From Staphylococcus gallinarum (GTDB taxonomy: Bacteria > Bacillota > Bacilli > Staphylococcales > Staphylococcaceae): a stretch of 64,000 nucleotides of DNA. The translations under genes were made by a program, and so were the position numbers. The DNA is taken from NCBI RefSeq assembly GCF_000875895.1, contig NZ_JXCF01000003.1, positions 186,001 through 250,000 of the forward strand, written 5' to 3'. Shown piece after piece: positions 28,530 through 38,129 of this stretch. Numbering within the stretch: the stretch's first letter is position 1; the number at the start of each line of letters is the position of its first letter. Under the pieces are notes generated by a model. The model made no database searches, had not been told where the DNA came from, and saw only the letters and a program-made list of their open reading frames with translations.

Positions 28530-28918
28530 ATGAGCTGAAGAGTCCCATTGCAGTGGTATCTAGTATGGATAAGGCATATTAATAGGATGATGTAGTAATA
28601 ACATATAAGAACTGCGTATTGTTTGCGACACACCTGAGGGAGTAGAATGAGTATCGAGACCGAGACTCGACACTGCCCCCTTAGGTATGCGAGTAATTAC
28701 AATACGCAGTATTGATATCAATAACAAGCCCATCAAAGATCAAAAATCTTTGATGGGCTTAATGCTGTGTATTTATGTCCCAGACTGTTTCCTACGATGA
28801 GTCAAGGTATCATATTTAAAATAATTATTTTTGCTCATTGTTATATGTAAAGATACATATGTTTTGACCGAAATTAAATAACATTTATAATAGTTTATTC
28901 TTTAGTGATAGAGGTAGA
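28530..28918. other. Intergenic region holding the type B element
   Basis: 389 bases between the convergent hydrolase and GNAT genes. Apart from the palindromic element and its hairpin, which probably serves as a terminator, no gene or operator was recognised. Confidence 0.5.
28605..28762. repeat. Intergenic palindromic element, type B, with hairpin
   Basis: Large imperfect palindrome: ACTGCGTATTG (28611-28621) pairs perfectly with CAATACGCAGT (28700-28710), with inner pairing of GCGACACACCTGAGGG and CCCCTTAGGTATGCG. Next to it is a perfect 15-bp hairpin AAGCCCATCAAAGAT (28726-28740) / ATCTTTGATGGGCTT (28746-28760). The same element occurs inverted at 62173-62330. Confidence 0.85.
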
Positions 28919-29425
28919 TTATAGTAATAGCTTTGCCAAGATATATTTATTGTAATAACGACCATCGATATAGAGTTTATCACGTAACTCACCTTCGATT
29001 TGATAATTGGCAGATTTGAATAATGAAACTGCTGTTTCATTTTCGGGAACGACTAATACTTCAATACGTCTGATATCATGGTTTAAAGACCAAGCTTCTA
29101 CAGCGTTTATGAGTGATTGACCTAACCCCTTTTCACGGTAATGTCTAATTACGCCCATTGAGAATTTAGCTTCGTGGCGTGCACGCTCATAATCTTCTGT
29201 TGTCACAGTAGCAAAGCCGACGAGTTCACCATTGTTTTCGGCTACAAATATTGCGTTAGAGGGTGATGTGATAAAATGTTCTAAATTAGAAATAGCATCT
29301 GTAGTAGAAGGTGCATATTCGCCTGGGTTATAGATGAGGTAGTCTGACTCATCATAAATCGTGGTTAATAGTTTAATAAATGGGTCGATATCTTTTATAC
29401 TAATTTCTCGGATTTGATGAACCAT
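28919..29425 (-). CDS. GNAT-family N-acetyltransferase
   Basis: 168 residues with the GNAT fold: the acetyl-CoA pyrophosphate loop is in FSMGVIRHYREKGLGQSLINA (R/Q-x-x-G-x-G/A form), followed by the RIEVLVVPENETAVSLFKSANY stretch near the C-terminus. GGAGTGG precedes the ATG on the minus strand. Single gene with no functional neighbour; the acceptor is unknown. Confidence 0.85.
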   Translation of the reverse strand: MVHQIREISIKDIDPFIKLLTTIYDESDYLIYNPGEYAPSTTDAISNLEHFITSPSNAIFVAENNGELVGFATVTTEDYERARHEAKFSMGVIRHYREKGLGQSLINAVEAWSLNHDIRRIEVLVVPENETAVSLFKSANYQIEGELRDKLYIDGRYYNKYILAKLLL

Positions 29426-29546
29426 TCATTTCCACTCCTTGTTTGAATTTTACATATATTTAATCATAATATAATTTAACATCAAAATCATTATTTTACT
29501 AGACAATATTAATTTTTAATAAATCATTATAAAGGAAGTATGTTTT

Positions 29547-30464
29547 ATGAAGCCTAATATATTACTAGCTGGTGCAACAGGTTATATAGGAAAGAACTTG
29601 GTGCCTCAAATAAAAAATGAAGCGCATTTATATACATTATCAAAGTATCCTAAGGAACAAGATTTACGAGATGTGCAGTGGTTAAAGAAAGATATTTTTA
29701 ATTATAGTGATGTTGTAGACGCAATGGAAGGCATGGATATTGCTATCTTTTACTTAGATCCTACCAAACATTCTGCAAAGCTTACGAAGGCTAGTGCACG
29801 CGATATGAATTTATTGGCTGCAGATAATTTTGGCAGAGCGGCAGCAAAACAAAATATAAGCAAGATTATATATATTAGTGGGGGACGTTTTGACAATGAA
29901 TCTATAGCAAGATTGAAAGCTTATGGTACGCCAGTTGAACAGACAGATAATATTGTGCCGAGACCTCATGTAGCAGTTGAACTACAAGTTTCGAAATATG
30001 ATGATGTGCGCAGTGCCTTAAGTATGCAACAACCATTGAAGTTGACACTAGAACAACTTGTAAACTATTATTTTAATTGGTTGAATGAAACTAATGGAAC
30101 ATTGCTACACACAAAAATGGATCAAGATTACTATATTATATATATTAAAGATGCCAATAAGCCGTTGTTAGTCTTGAAGAAAGAACTGACAGATGATGAT
30201 TTAATTACGTTATTTATTGTTGGTGGAAGATTGATGAATAAGAAGGTACAGAAACAAGGTAAACTTGAGTTTAGAAAATTAGCAGGTACTCAGACGGTAA
30301 TGGTGCATTTATATGATTATATACCAAAATTAGTGTGGCCGATTTATTATATGGTTCAATCTCCGTTTCAAAGTTTGATGATGAGAGGATTTGAAATAGA
30401 GTGCCGTATTCGACATTTTAATCGTCGTATTCAATCAGGAGAAGATATTAAATATACCAAATAA
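29547..30464 (+). CDS. graX: GraX, cofactor of the GraRS system
   Basis: 305-residue NAD(P)-binding Rossmann protein of the NmrA/epimerase-like type, with GATGYIGKN at 8-16. In S. aureus GraX works with GraRS in sensing cationic antimicrobial peptides and interacts with the kinase and transporter. The gene lies directly upstream of graR with 16 bases between stop and start. AAAGGAAG precedes the ATG. Confidence 0.88.
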   Translation: MKPNILLAGATGYIGKNLVPQIKNEAHLYTLSKYPKEQDLRDVQWLKKDIFNYSDVVDAMEGMDIAIFYLDPTKHSAKLTKASARDMNLLAADNFGRAAAKQNISKIIYISGGRFDNESIARLKAYGTPVEQTDNIVPRPHVAVELQVSKYDDVRSALSMQQPLKLTLEQLVNYYFNWLNETNGTLLHTKMDQDYYIIYIKDANKPLLVLKKELTDDDLITLFIVGGRLMNKKVQKQGKLEFRKLAGTQTVMVHLYDYIPKLVWPIYYMVQSPFQSLMMRGFEIECRIRHFNRRIQSGEDIKYTK

Positions 30465-30480
30465 GTTGGGAGATTATAAT

Positions 30481-31161
30481 GTGGAAATATTATTAGTAGA
30501 AGATGATATGACATTATTTAATGAATTGAGTACAGAGTTGGAGCAGTGGGATTTTATAGTTAAGGGTGTCGATGATTTTGGCGATGTGTTGAGTTTATTT
30601 GAACAGATTAACCCTGCAATCGTGATTATGGATGTTAAGCTACCTAAATATGATGGTTTTTATTGGACGCGAAAGATTAGAGAAGTGTCTAATACACCAA
30701 TATTGTTCTTGTCCTCTAGGGATAATCCTATGGATCAAGTGATGAGCATGGAATTAGGAGCAGATGATTTTGTACAAAAACCCTTTAATACCAGTATATT
30801 AATAGCTAAAATTCAAGCTATTTATCGACGTGTATATGAATTTAGTAAAGATGAGAAAAGAGTTATTCAATGGCAAAAGGCGACACTTGATTTAGCAAAG
30901 GATAGTATCAATAAGGATGATACAATTATTTATTTATCTAAAACCGAAATGATTATTTTAGAAATGCTAGTGAAAAAACAAGACCAAATCGTCAATAGAG
31001 ATACAATTATCACAGCGCTATGGGATGATGAAGCGTTTGTAAGTGATAATACTCTGACAGTTAATGTGAACCGTTTACGTAAAAAATTAGCCGAGATTGA
31101 TATGAAAGATGCGATTGAGACAAAAATTGGTAAAGGTTACATGGCACATGGAGCATCTTAA
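30481..31161 (+). CDS. graR: Response regulator GraR
   Basis: OmpR-family response regulator, 226 residues. The receiver domain has the acidic pocket EDD (7-9) and phospho-acceptor Asp51 in [13 protein letters not shown]; the C-terminal winged helix ends in [18 protein letters not shown]. In S. aureus GraR activates dltABCD, mprF and vraFG, changing surface charge against cationic peptides. The GTG at 30481 is chosen: GGGAG lies at the right distance and it gives the family N-terminus (xILLVEDD). It overlaps graS by 14 bases. Confidence 0.93.
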   Translation: MEILLVEDDMTLFNELSTELEQWDFIVKGVDDFGDVLSLFEQINPAIVIMDVKLPKYDGFYWTRKIREVSNTPILFLSSRDNPMDQVMSMELGADDFVQKPFNTSILIAKIQAIYRRVYEFSKDEKRVIQWQKATLDLAKDSINKDDTIIYLSKTEMIILEMLVKKQDQIVNRDTIITALWDDEAFVSDNTLTVNVNRLRKKLAEIDMKDAIETKIGKGYMAHGAS

Positions 31162-32170
31162 ATGGTTTTTCTTATTTTTAAGAACACGTATTAGTTGGAT
31201 TTTATGGATAATGTTGTTGCATCTAATTTTTCTAGGTATTGCGTATATTGACTATGATATAAGTGTGGGAAGCATTTATTATATTATTATTTTAAATTTA
31301 GGTTTAACTTCATTGTTCTTAGTATTTACATATGTGAAGGAAATTAAGTTTTTTATACATTTAAACGATAATATAGAGCCTGAAGAATTAAAGCATAAAG
31401 GACTTGCTGATACACCGTTCCAACAAAAAATGGTCGAATACTTATATAATCAAATCACAAGTCAAAAGTTAATTGTGACCAAGCAAAGAATGAAAATTCA
31501 ATCTACAGAAGCTTCGTTGACAGATTTTGTTCATGATATTAAGACACCAGTTACAGCTATGAAATTGATGATTGAAAAAGAAGCGGACATGGATAAAAAA
31601 CGTGCATTGTTGTTCGAATGGACTCGTATCAATGATATGTTAGACAAGCAATTGTATTTAACACGTATAGAATCACAAAATAATGATATGTATTTTGAAT
31701 ATGTCCCTTTGAAAAGACTGATTATAGAAGAGATTCAACTGACTCGTTATCTTAGCCAAGCTAAAGGTATTGGTTATGAATTAGATTTAGATGAAAGTCA
31801 TCATGTTTATACTGATTCAAAATGGTGTAGAATGATGATTCGACAAATATTCTCAAATGCAATTAAGTATAGTGAAAATGGGACGATTTATGTAAAATCA
31901 TCACTTATCAATGAACAAGTCCAAGTTCAAATTAAGGATGAAGGCCGTGGTATTAGTAAAAAGGATTTACCGCGAATTTTTGATAAAGGTTTCACCTCGA
32001 CGAATTATAGAAATGAAACGACTTCCTCAGGTATTGGATTATATTTAGTGAATACAGTAAAACAAAATTTAGGTATTCAAGTTGAAGTGGTTTCTGATGA
32101 AGGTCATGGGACAGAAGTTACCTTTATTTTCCCAACACAAAATGAGTTAGTGAAAAGAATATCGGAATAA
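31148..32170 (+). CDS. graS: Intramembrane-sensing histidine kinase GraS
   Basis: 340-residue BceS-like kinase: two transmembrane segments (about 13-34 and 43-62) joined by a very short outer loop, then the DHp domain with His129 in [13 protein letters not shown], and a HATPase domain (N box [22 protein letters not shown]). The loop reads DYDISVGS (35-42); the S. aureus loop, as I recall it, has Pro39 and Asp41, here Ser and Gly. The ATG at 31148 lies inside the end of graR. A terminator follows immediately, and the usual vraFG genes are missing. Confidence 0.93.
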   Translation: MEHLKWFFLFLRTRISWILWIMLLHLIFLGIAYIDYDISVGSIYYIIILNLGLTSLFLVFTYVKEIKFFIHLNDNIEPEELKHKGLADTPFQQKMVEYLYNQITSQKLIVTKQRMKIQSTEASLTDFVHDIKTPVTAMKLMIEKEADMDKKRALLFEWTRINDMLDKQLYLTRIESQNNDMYFEYVPLKRLIIEEIQLTRYLSQAKGIGYELDLDESHHVYTDSKWCRMMIRQIFSNAIKYSENGTIYVKSSLINEQVQVQIKDEGRGISKKDLPRIFDKGFTSTNYRNETTSSGIGLYLVNTVKQNLGIQVEVVSDEGHGTEVTFIFPTQNELVKRISE

Positions 32171-32174
32171 TGAT

Positions 32175-32221
32175 AAAGTTGAAGTAACGCCATATCGGTC
32201 ACTTCAACTTTTATTTTTTTT
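32175..32221 (+). terminator. graXRS terminator
   Basis: Perfect 11-bp stem AAAGTTGAAGT (32175-32185) / ACTTCAACTTT (32201-32211) followed by a T-rich run. It begins only a few bases after the graS stop. Confidence 0.85.
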
Positions 32222-32665
32222 GATACTAAATAATAATGACTGAATTAAGTTGAACGTTATGAGTTGAAAAAATGAAATAATTATGAAAATATAAGCGTGA
32301 AAGATGTTTTTTGATTAGATTACTTTAATAATCTAAAAATTAAAAATCTTGAAACGTCTTGTCAGTGTAGATGTGAACAACTTTATTAATTTTATGAAAA
32401 TGTAATGTTAAGAATTTGTAAATCTAATTGTAGGATTGTAAATTTTATGCTATTTTCAATAAAGGACAAATAGAGAATTGTGAGATTTTTTAAAACGATT
32501 AGAGCAAAAATTCATTTACACTATTTTTACAAAACTGTTTGAAAAGTCAAAAAAATGAGTTTATTGTAAATCTGCGCATGCTCAGTTTGTCAGGAAGTAA
32601 TTATTAATTTTTTAAATTTATTGAAGGTGATTGGTGACAGTCGCTGTAAATGGAGGATTTTTTGG
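32222..32665. other. Intergenic region where vraFG would be expected
   Basis: About 440 AT-rich bases with no open frame resembling an ABC ATPase or BceB-type permease, and no fragment of one. Three copies of TTGTAAAT occur (about 32416, 32446 and 32564), and an imperfect palindrome CTGCGCATGCTCAG is at 32572-32585. They may belong to the promoter region of the phosphate transporter operon. Confidence 0.5.
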
Positions 32666-33283
32666 ATGTTAAACAAGAAAAAAGATAAGTTCATGGTGCA
32701 ACTAGAGGAAATGGTATTCAACTTAGACCGAGCAGCAATTGAATTTGGGAAGATGGATTTTAATACACATTTAGACCTTAAAGCTTATTCAGATAATATT
32801 AAAACCTACGAATCTCATGGTGATGAGTTGATGCACCAAGTGATTTCAGATTTAAACCAAACTTTTATTACACCAATTGAACGTGAGGATATCCTCTCTT
32901 TATGTAACGCAATTGATGATGTATTAGATGCAATGGAAGAAACTTCAGCAATGTTTGAAATGTATTCAATCGAATACACAGATGAATATATGGCTGAATT
33001 TGTAGATAATATACAGAAGGCTGTTGCAGAAATGAAATTAGCAGTGGGCTTACTTGTTGATAAGAAATTATCACATATGCGTATACACTCTATTAACATT
33101 AAAGAATTTGAAACAAATTGTGATGGTATATTACGTCAATCAATTAAACACATATTTAATAGTGAAACAGATCCAATCACATTAATTAAAGTAAAAGATA
33201 TATATGAAAGCATGGAAGAAATTGCTGATAAATGTCAGGCAGTAGCGAATAATTTTGAAACTATAATTATGAAAAATAGCTAA
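32666..33283 (+). CDS. DUF47 phosphate transport accessory protein
   Basis: 205-residue helical cytoplasmic protein of the DUF47/PhoU-like family (YkaA type), typically paired with Pit transporters and thought to regulate them. Characteristic segments are HGDELMHQVISDLNQTFITPIEREDI near 50-76 and ESMEEIADKCQAVANNFE near the end. The ATG at 32666 follows GGAGG with good spacing; the upstream in-frame extension is unlikely to be translated. 14 bases separate it from pit. Confidence 0.88.
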   Translation: MLNKKKDKFMVQLEEMVFNLDRAAIEFGKMDFNTHLDLKAYSDNIKTYESHGDELMHQVISDLNQTFITPIEREDILSLCNAIDDVLDAMEETSAMFEMYSIEYTDEYMAEFVDNIQKAVAEMKLAVGLLVDKKLSHMRIHSINIKEFETNCDGILRQSIKHIFNSETDPITLIKVKDIYESMEEIADKCQAVANNFETIIMKNS

Positions 33284-33297
33284 GGAGTCTTAATTTT

Positions 33298-34305
33298 ATG
33301 GAATACATTATGATTATCACAGTAGCTATCGTTATTTTTTCACTTGCATTTGACTTTATCAATGGTTTCCATGATACAGCCAATGCTGTTGCTACTGCTG
33401 TTTCAACGCGTGCATTAACTCCTAGAACTGCGATTCTATTAGCAGCTGTTATGAACTTTATTGGTGCATTAACATTTACTGGAGTAGCGGGCACAATTAC
33501 AAAAGATATTGTCGATCCATTTAAATTAGAAAATGGACTTGTCGTAGTTTTAGCGGCGATTATTTCTGCGATTCTTTGGAACTTGATTACTTGGTATTAT
33601 GGAATTCCAAGTTCATCATCACATGCATTAATCGGTTCTATTGCAGGTGCAGCGATTGCATCTCAAGGTTCATTTGCCGTATTGCATTATCAAGGATTTA
33701 CAAAAATAATCATCGTATTACTATTATCACCTGTAATTGCTTTTGCAGTAGGGTTTATTATTTATTCGATTGTTAAAGTCGTATTTAAAAATGCTAATCT
33801 TACAAAAGCAAATAGAAACTTTAGATTTTTCCAAATTTTCACAGCGTCATTACAATCATTTTCACATGGTACAAACGATGCGCAAAAATCAATGGGTATT
33901 ATCACTTTAGCACTTATCGTAGCTAATGTTCAGCAAGGTACTAGTGTTGAGCCACAATTATGGGTAAAAGTTGCCTGTGCGACAGCGATGGGTCTTGGTA
34001 CTGCAGTTGGTGGTTGGAAAATCATCAAAACAGTTGGTGGTAACATTATGAAAATTCGCCCAGCTAATGGGGCAGCAGCTGACTTATCATCAGCACTAAC
34101 AATCTTTGTAGCATCATCACTACATTTCCCATTATCTACAACACATGTTGTATCATCATCTATTCTTGGTGTTGGTTCAGCAAACCGTATTAAAGGTGTT
34201 AAATGGAACACTGCGCAACGTATGATTATCACTTGGGTAATCACATTGCCAATTTCAGCGCTTGTAGCAGCAATTATTTATTATATCATTAATATTTTCT
34301 TGTAA
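33298..34305 (+). CDS. pit: Low-affinity inorganic phosphate transporter (Pit)
   Basis: 335-residue PiT-family (PF01384) symporter importing phosphate with a cation or as metal-phosphate. About ten hydrophobic segments. The signature GFHDTANAVAT occurs near residue 22 and its repeat SHGTNDAQKSMGI near residue 190; these inverted repeats are the hallmark of the family. Second gene of the operon with the DUF47 protein. AAGGAG precedes the ATG. A perfect terminator follows. Confidence 0.93.
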   Translation: MEYIMIITVAIVIFSLAFDFINGFHDTANAVATAVSTRALTPRTAILLAAVMNFIGALTFTGVAGTITKDIVDPFKLENGLVVVLAAIISAILWNLITWYYGIPSSSSHALIGSIAGAAIASQGSFAVLHYQGFTKIIIVLLLSPVIAFAVGFIIYSIVKVVFKNANLTKANRNFRFFQIFTASLQSFSHGTNDAQKSMGIITLALIVANVQQGTSVEPQLWVKVACATAMGLGTAVGGWKIIKTVGGNIMKIRPANGAAADLSSALTIFVASSLHFPLSTTHVVSSSILGVGSANRIKGVKWNTAQRMIITWVITLPISALVAAIIYYIINIFL

Positions 34306-34350
34306 ATGGTTGAATGATAGTTTAAGACTATGAAATAGCCTATACTTAAA

Positions 34351-34392
34351 GAAGCAATCTGTGCTTATATCGCACAGATTGCTTCTTTTTTT
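34351..34392 (+). terminator. pit operon terminator
   Basis: Perfect 14-bp stem GAAGCAATCTGTGC (34351-34364) / GCACAGATTGCTTC (34372-34385), seven-base loop, then seven T. Confidence 0.92.
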
Positions 34393-34684
34393 GAAATTAT
34401 ATTCATGTTGGAAATGGTTATTAATCGTTCAATCTATAAATATAGACAATGCTTGTTCTCGACGATTATTCGTCTGAGTAGTTGTCTTACAAACACATGC
34501 AGCATTTTGTAGTTTAAATTATGACTATAGAACTATGAAATCTAAAGCGGTTCAATACATTTAATGAGGGAAGGCAACTATAGTCATATGATATCTATGG
34601 TCATTGTCGTATACTGTCAGAAATACGCTATATCTATATTCATTAGATGTAAGATTAAATCCATTCATAATGCATCATATAATA
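34393..34684. other. Intergenic region pit to LysM-CHAP gene
   Basis: About 290 bases between convergent transcripts with no gene, repeat or operator recognised. Confidence 0.4.
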
Positions 34685-34734
34685 AATAAAAAACCGATAT
34701 GCCTTTGGTGAGATTACCAAATGGCGTATCGGTT
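34685..34734 (-). terminator. Terminator of the LysM-CHAP gene
   Basis: AACCGATA (34692-34699) pairs with TATCGGTT (34727-34734), with further inner pairing (GCC/GGC, TTTGG/CCAAA). On the minus strand a U run follows. Confidence 0.8.
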
Positions 34735-34749
34735 ACTTTATTTAATCAA

Positions 34750-35565
34750 TTAATGAATGTAATTGTAGCTTGATACTTCTGAAGCTGGGATAGTACGATA
34801 GTCAACTGTACCTGGAGGTGTATTATAATTCATTTCTGAAATTAAGATACTACCATCAGGGTTAACACGTTCAACATATGCTACGTGTCCTACAGCACCT
34901 GCATATGTTTGTAAAATAGAACCAGCACTTGGTGTATTGTTTACTGTATAACCATCAGCTGCGGCATTGTTTGCCCAGTGATCAGCGTTCCACCAGTATG
35001 TACTGATAGGTTGTCCAGTTTCAGCTCTGCGATTAAATACGTGCCAAGTACATTGTCCCCAGTCGTATAAGTTAGCATCGCTTGCTGTTGAACCTGTATT
35101 TGAAGTTGTAGTTGATCCCGTAGCTGTACCACCTGAACCGCCTACTCCTGTTCCTCCAGGAATTGTTAATGTTTGATTTGGTTGTATAATATAACTATTT
35201 AAGTTGTTTGCAGACATGATGTCTTCTACAGAAACACCATATTTACTTGCAATAATGTCTAATGACTCACCAGATTGTACTGTGTGTGTATTGCCACCTG
35301 CTGATTGTTGAGAAGTGTTAGAGTTACTGCTTTGACTTTGTGATCCACTTCCACCAATTTCAATAACTTGTCCCGGAAATACCATATTGTTATTGATATT
35401 ATTATTTTGCTTAATTTCCTCTACAGAAACACCATATTGTTGTGAAATAGTCCAAAGTGACTCACCCGACTGTACTGTATGTTGTGTCGATGCTTCAGCG
35501 TCATGATTAGCTAAAAATGCTGCTGCTCCAGAAGCAGCGGTTACTGCAAATGCTAATTTTTTCAA
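34750..35565 (-). CDS. Secreted LysM-CHAP cell-wall hydrolase (SsaA-like)
   Basis: 271-residue exported protein: signal peptide to about AEA (23-25), LysM repeats at 28-70 and 93-136, a Gly/Ser/Thr linker, and a CHAP domain at about 163-271 with catalytic Cys172 (GQCTWH), His227 (GHVAYVE) and Asn246 (SEMNYN). CHAP domains of this group act as amidases or endopeptidases on staphylococcal peptidoglycan. GGAGGAG precedes the ATG on the minus strand. A WalR-type direct repeat about 120 bases upstream suggests control by WalKR, as known for ssaA-like genes in S. aureus. Confidence 0.93.
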   Translation of the reverse strand: MKKLAFAVTAASGAAAFLANHDAEASTQHTVQSGESLWTISQQYGVSVEEIKQNNNINNNMVFPGQVIEIGGSGSQSQSSNSNTSQQSAGGNTHTVQSGESLDIIASKYGVSVEDIMSANNLNSYIIQPNQTLTIPGGTGVGGSGGTATGSTTTSNTGSTASDANLYDWGQCTWHVFNRRAETGQPISTYWWNADHWANNAAADGYTVNNTPSAGSILQTYAGAVGHVAYVERVNPDGSILISEMNYNTPPGTVDYRTIPASEVSSYNYIH

Positions 35566-36053
35566 AAGAACTCCTCCTCTGATACCTTATATATGTCCCG
35601 AAGTTATAAGAGCATATAGTTTATAGTAATAATCTAAATACAATTTCCATATTAACAAAAATCACAACCTTTGTGTCCGTTGTTATAAAGTTGTAATATT
35701 ATTAACATTTTAAGGCAAATAATCCTATGCACGTTGAATACCCTTACAGCCGTATTTAAAACTAATAATATTGATTTAATGTAATAGTTAATTTTCACAT
35801 TTGTAATATTAATTTATAAATCAATATGTAACAATAGGATTAACTGAAAGCAATTTTAATTATTAAAAAATAAGGTCAAAATTCATATACTTTATATGGT
35901 TTGCTGTTTAAAGATGTTATATTGATGTTTGTAGTGACTCATTTTAGTGAAAATGTATGTGAAGTAATATTTTTATCACAAGAATAAACAGTGAGATATC
36001 ACGCATCAGTGAACCACGCAACTGAGTAGTTGTTAATTAGAGGAGTGAACAAT
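35566..36053. other. Divergent regulatory region, LysM-CHAP gene and membrane protein
   Basis: 488 bases, very AT-rich. Besides the WalR-type repeat at 35681-35697 there are other TGTAAT/TGTAAC words (about 35812 and 35828) that could be half-sites. No small gene recognised. Confidence 0.45.
35681..35697 (+). promoter_or_regulatory. WalR-type binding site
   Basis: TGTTAT-N5-TGTAAT fits the WalR consensus TGTWAH-N5-TGTWAH exactly. It lies about 115-130 bases upstream of the LysM-CHAP start, on the opposite strand to the gene. Confidence 0.55.
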
Positions 36054-36713
36054 ATGGCTGAAACAGCACATAGCACAAAGAAGCAACACCGCCAATCTAA
36101 TAACAAGTCACAAGCCCGAACATATGGCAAAGTATGGTTATTCTTTGTATATTATTGGATTATTTTTGGCATAGGTTGTTATTTTGGACAATATCTACCT
36201 TTAGAATGGCGTCGGCCATTATCTATTGTGTTACTTGTCTTAGTACTGATTACAGTTCTGTTTAACCGTGCGAGACGTTATGGTATCGTCATTTCTCATA
36301 TATATGCAATTGTCGTAGGACTATTATCATACGCTACCTTTACTGCTTATTTACAAAATTTAGGACCAGAAGTTTTTTATAAAAATGTGATTCTTGCAAT
36401 TGCAGCATTTATTGTATTTGGATTGATAGGATACTTCCTCATCGGCAATGCTGCGAGTATGGGTAAATATTTATTTGTCACTTTAATTGCATTAATTGTT
36501 GCTAGTTTAATAGGTATGTTTATACACAATCCTATATTTCACACAGTGATAACGGTAGTAGGTTTGTTATTGTTCCTATTATATACGTTGTATGACTTTA
36601 ACCGTATGAAACGCGGACAGTTCTCACCGAGAGAAATGGGCTTTAATTTGTTTATCAATTTATTACACATTATTAAATATGTATTGAACTTAGCTAATAG
36701 ATTTAAACGCTAA
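36054..36713 (+). CDS. Conserved membrane protein of unknown function
   Basis: 219 residues: a polar, Gln/Lys-rich N-terminal tail (about 1-28) followed by six or seven hydrophobic segments and a basic C-terminus. The last part (YTLYDFNRMKRGQFSPREMG) recalls Bax inhibitor-1-type proteins, but the resemblance is weak. The ATG at 36054 follows GAGGAGTG at good spacing. Single gene ended by a strong hairpin. Confidence 0.75.
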   Translation: MAETAHSTKKQHRQSNNKSQARTYGKVWLFFVYYWIIFGIGCYFGQYLPLEWRRPLSIVLLVLVLITVLFNRARRYGIVISHIYAIVVGLLSYATFTAYLQNLGPEVFYKNVILAIAAFIVFGLIGYFLIGNAASMGKYLFVTLIALIVASLIGMFIHNPIFHTVITVVGLLLFLLYTLYDFNRMKRGQFSPREMGFNLFINLLHIIKYVLNLANRFKR

Positions 36714-36747
36714 ATGTCATAATTAAATAGGGCAACTTTGCCAAGAT

Positions 36748-36792
36748 AAACACACACTTGATTAATAAAATATTAAGTGTGTGTTTGTTTGT
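36748..36792 (+). terminator. Terminator after the membrane protein gene
   Basis: AAACACACACTT (36748-36759) pairs perfectly with AAGTGTGTGTTT (36775-36786), then TGTTTGT. Confidence 0.75.
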
Positions 36793-36900
36793 AACGAGGC
36801 GTAAATAGATTAACTATGCGTGCATCTATGTTATAAATAGAAAATATTGTATAATATATCATGGTAGTTAAAGTATTTATCGAGAAAGTGAGATGACAGT

Positions 36901-37617
36901 ATGGGACGTAAATGGAATAACATTAAAGAGAAAAAGGCCCAAAAAGATAAAAATACAAGTCGAATTTATGCGAAATTTGGTAAGGAAATCTATGTTGCAG
37001 CTAAATCTGGTGAACCAAATCCAGAGTCTAACCAAGCGTTACGTTTAACGTTAGAACGAGCTAAAACATATTCAGTACCTAATCATATTATTGATAGAGC
37101 AATTGAGAAAGCAAAGGGCGCTGGCGATGAAAACTTTGATGAATTGAGATATGAAGGTTTCGGTCCTAGTGGTTCAATGATTATTGTCGACGCGTTGACA
37201 AATAATGTAAATAGAACAGCATCAGATGTACGTTCTGCATTTGGTAAAAATGGCGGCAATATGGGTGTTTCTGGTTCAGTAGCTTACATGTTTGATCATA
37301 CTGCTGTGTTTGGTATTGAAGGTAAATCTGTCGACGATACATTAGAATCATTAATGGAACAAGATGTTGATGTACGAGATGTGATTGATGAAGATGGTCT
37401 GACAATTGTTTATGCAGAACCTGATCAATTTGCTCAAGTACAAGATGCATTAAAAGCATTTGGTGTGGAAGAATTTAAAGTAGCTGAATTTGAAATGTTA
37501 CCTCAAACAGATATTGAATTATCTGCAGAAGATCAAGCTACGTTTGAAGGTTTAATTGATGCGTTAGAAGACTTAGAAGACGTACAAAATGTTTTCCACA
37601 ACGTGGATTTGAAATAA
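36901..37617 (+). CDS. YebC/PmpR-family regulator or translation factor
   Basis: 238-residue protein of the YebC/TACO1 family. N-terminal [20 protein letters not shown] (the YeeN-like subgroup rather than MAGHSKW of classical YebC) and the YEGFGPSG segment near residue 82 are diagnostic. Members are annotated as transcriptional regulators; recent work on the family also places some at the ribosome, easing translation of proline-rich stretches. Its stop is directly before the cupin gene start, so the two are likely co-transcribed. Confidence 0.92.
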   Translation: MGRKWNNIKEKKAQKDKNTSRIYAKFGKEIYVAAKSGEPNPESNQALRLTLERAKTYSVPNHIIDRAIEKAKGAGDENFDELRYEGFGPSGSMIIVDALTNNVNRTASDVRSAFGKNGGNMGVSGSVAYMFDHTAVFGIEGKSVDDTLESLMEQDVDVRDVIDEDGLTIVYAEPDQFAQVQDALKAFGVEEFKVAEFEMLPQTDIELSAEDQATFEGLIDALEDLEDVQNVFHNVDLK

Positions 37618-37618
37618 T

Positions 37619-38122
37619 ATGAAACATATAGTGAATAACTGGGTAAAACAACTAGAATTAACACCACATCCAGAGGGTGGTTATTATAAAGAAATAATTA
37701 AAGGAGAATGGGACGAAACAACATCTCGTGCAAGTTATTCGAGTATCTATTTCTTGTTAACCCATGATAATATTTCCCACTTTCATCGCATTGATGTAGA
37801 TGAAATTTGGTATTACCATGCTGGAGATTCTTTGACTGTACACATGATTCAGCCAGACGGTACATATAAATATGTCACTATTGGTAATAACATTGATAAA
37901 GGTGATGTCTTACAGTATGTTGTACCAAAAGGAACGATATTTGCTTCGTCAATTGAAGGTGGACAAGGTTATGCTTTAGTAGGTTGTATGTGTCAGCCAG
38001 CCTTTGAATTTAATCACTTTGAAATGTTGAGTGTTGAAAGGCTTAATAAGGATTATCCACACTTAACTGAAATTAATAAAAGATATGCATTATCAGAATC
38101 TGAGATTAATCAATCATATTAA
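37619..38122 (+). CDS. DUF985 cupin-fold protein
   Basis: 167-residue cupin of the DUF985 (Cupin_5, YML079W-like) family. Family marks are PHPEGGYYKE (17-26) and HFHRIDVDEIWYYHAGD near residues 58-74, the latter holding the possible metal ligands. The start is one base after the YebC-like gene stop; a ribosome site is poor, so coupled translation is likely. Enzymatic role unknown. Followed by a very strong bidirectional terminator. Confidence 0.85.
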   Translation: MKHIVNNWVKQLELTPHPEGGYYKEIIKGEWDETTSRASYSSIYFLLTHDNISHFHRIDVDEIWYYHAGDSLTVHMIQPDGTYKYVTIGNNIDKGDVLQYVVPKGTIFASSIEGGQGYALVGCMCQPAFEFNHFEMLSVERLNKDYPHLTEINKRYALSESEINQSY

Positions 38123-38129
38123 CACATAA

